The translations under genes and the position numbers were made by a program. Below the pieces are notes generated by a model. It did no database searches, was not told where the DNA came from, and was given only the letters and a program-made list of their open reading frames with translations. From the NCBI GenBank assembly GCA_947038135.1, contig CAMQVM010000077.1:1-7084 (forward strand): a DNA stretch of 7,084 nucleotides, given 5' to 3'. Shown here one piece after another: positions 7,030 through 7,084 of the stretch (position 1 is the stretch's first letter; each line of letters opens with the position of its first letter). Origin of the DNA: an uncultured Rikenellaceae bacterium. GTDB lineage: Bacteria > Bacteroidota > Bacteroidia > Bacteroidales > Rikenellaceae.

Positions 7030-7084
7030 GAGATTCGCAAAACGTTAAATATACTTATGTTCAACTATTTAGGTATGGTTTTTA
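7030..7084 (-). repeat. Right copy of ~55-bp inverted repeat
   Basis: Read on the minus strand, this stretch begins TAAAAACCATACCTAAATAG at the last base of the window and ends GCGAATCTC at 7030, 69 bases after the LRR stop codon. It matches 10-63 with two substitutions and one extra base. Because it is cut by the window end, its true outer boundary is unknown. Between the LRR stop and this repeat I see no terminator-like hairpin. Confidence 0.85.

Noticed and set aside
10..7084. A complete transposon with ~55-bp terminal inverted repeats
   Set aside because: No transposase or recombinase is encoded, the interior holds core metabolic genes, and target-site duplications cannot be seen because the right repeat ends at the window edge.

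Overview
The window looks like ordinary chromosomal DNA from a member of the Bacteroidota, probably Bacteroidales. The evidence is the AT-rich composition, AT-rich leaders without strong Shine-Dalgarno sequences, a -33 TTTG / -7 TAnnTTTG promoter upstream of thiC, an outer-membrane patatin fused to a beta-barrel, and a secreted Cys-type leucine-rich-repeat protein of the kind common in this phylum. The genus cannot be named from the sequence alone.

All four genes lie on the + strand. From left to right: a gene-free leader of about 380 bases (1-378); a 794-residue patatin-like phospholipase with signal peptide, POTRA-like segment and C-terminal barrel (379-2763); thiC, the HMP-phosphate synthase of thiamine biosynthesis (2869-4410); tyrS, tyrosyl-tRNA synthetase (4523-5812); and a 336-residue secreted leucine-rich-repeat protein with an EF-hand-like loop (5950-6960). 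The intergenic gaps are 105, 112 and 137 bases. thiC has its own recognisable promoter and tyrS is followed by a strong hairpin. The genes are therefore probably separate transcription units rather than one operon, and no shared pathway links them.

The most unusual feature is structural. The two ends of the window carry a near-identical inverted repeat of about 55 bases (10-63 and 7030-7084; 52 of 55 aligned positions identical, two mismatches and one single-base gap). The right copy runs to the last base of the window. The repeats enclose housekeeping genes and no transposase or recombinase. They are therefore more likely two copies of a dispersed intergenic repeat, possibly where an assembly broke, than the ends of a transposon, although an invertible segment cannot be excluded. 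A 13-base stretch inside the repeat also occurs in the thiC promoter region.

I found no CRISPR array, tRNA, rRNA, insertion sequence, TPP riboswitch or defence system, and nothing I can defend as a wholly new system.
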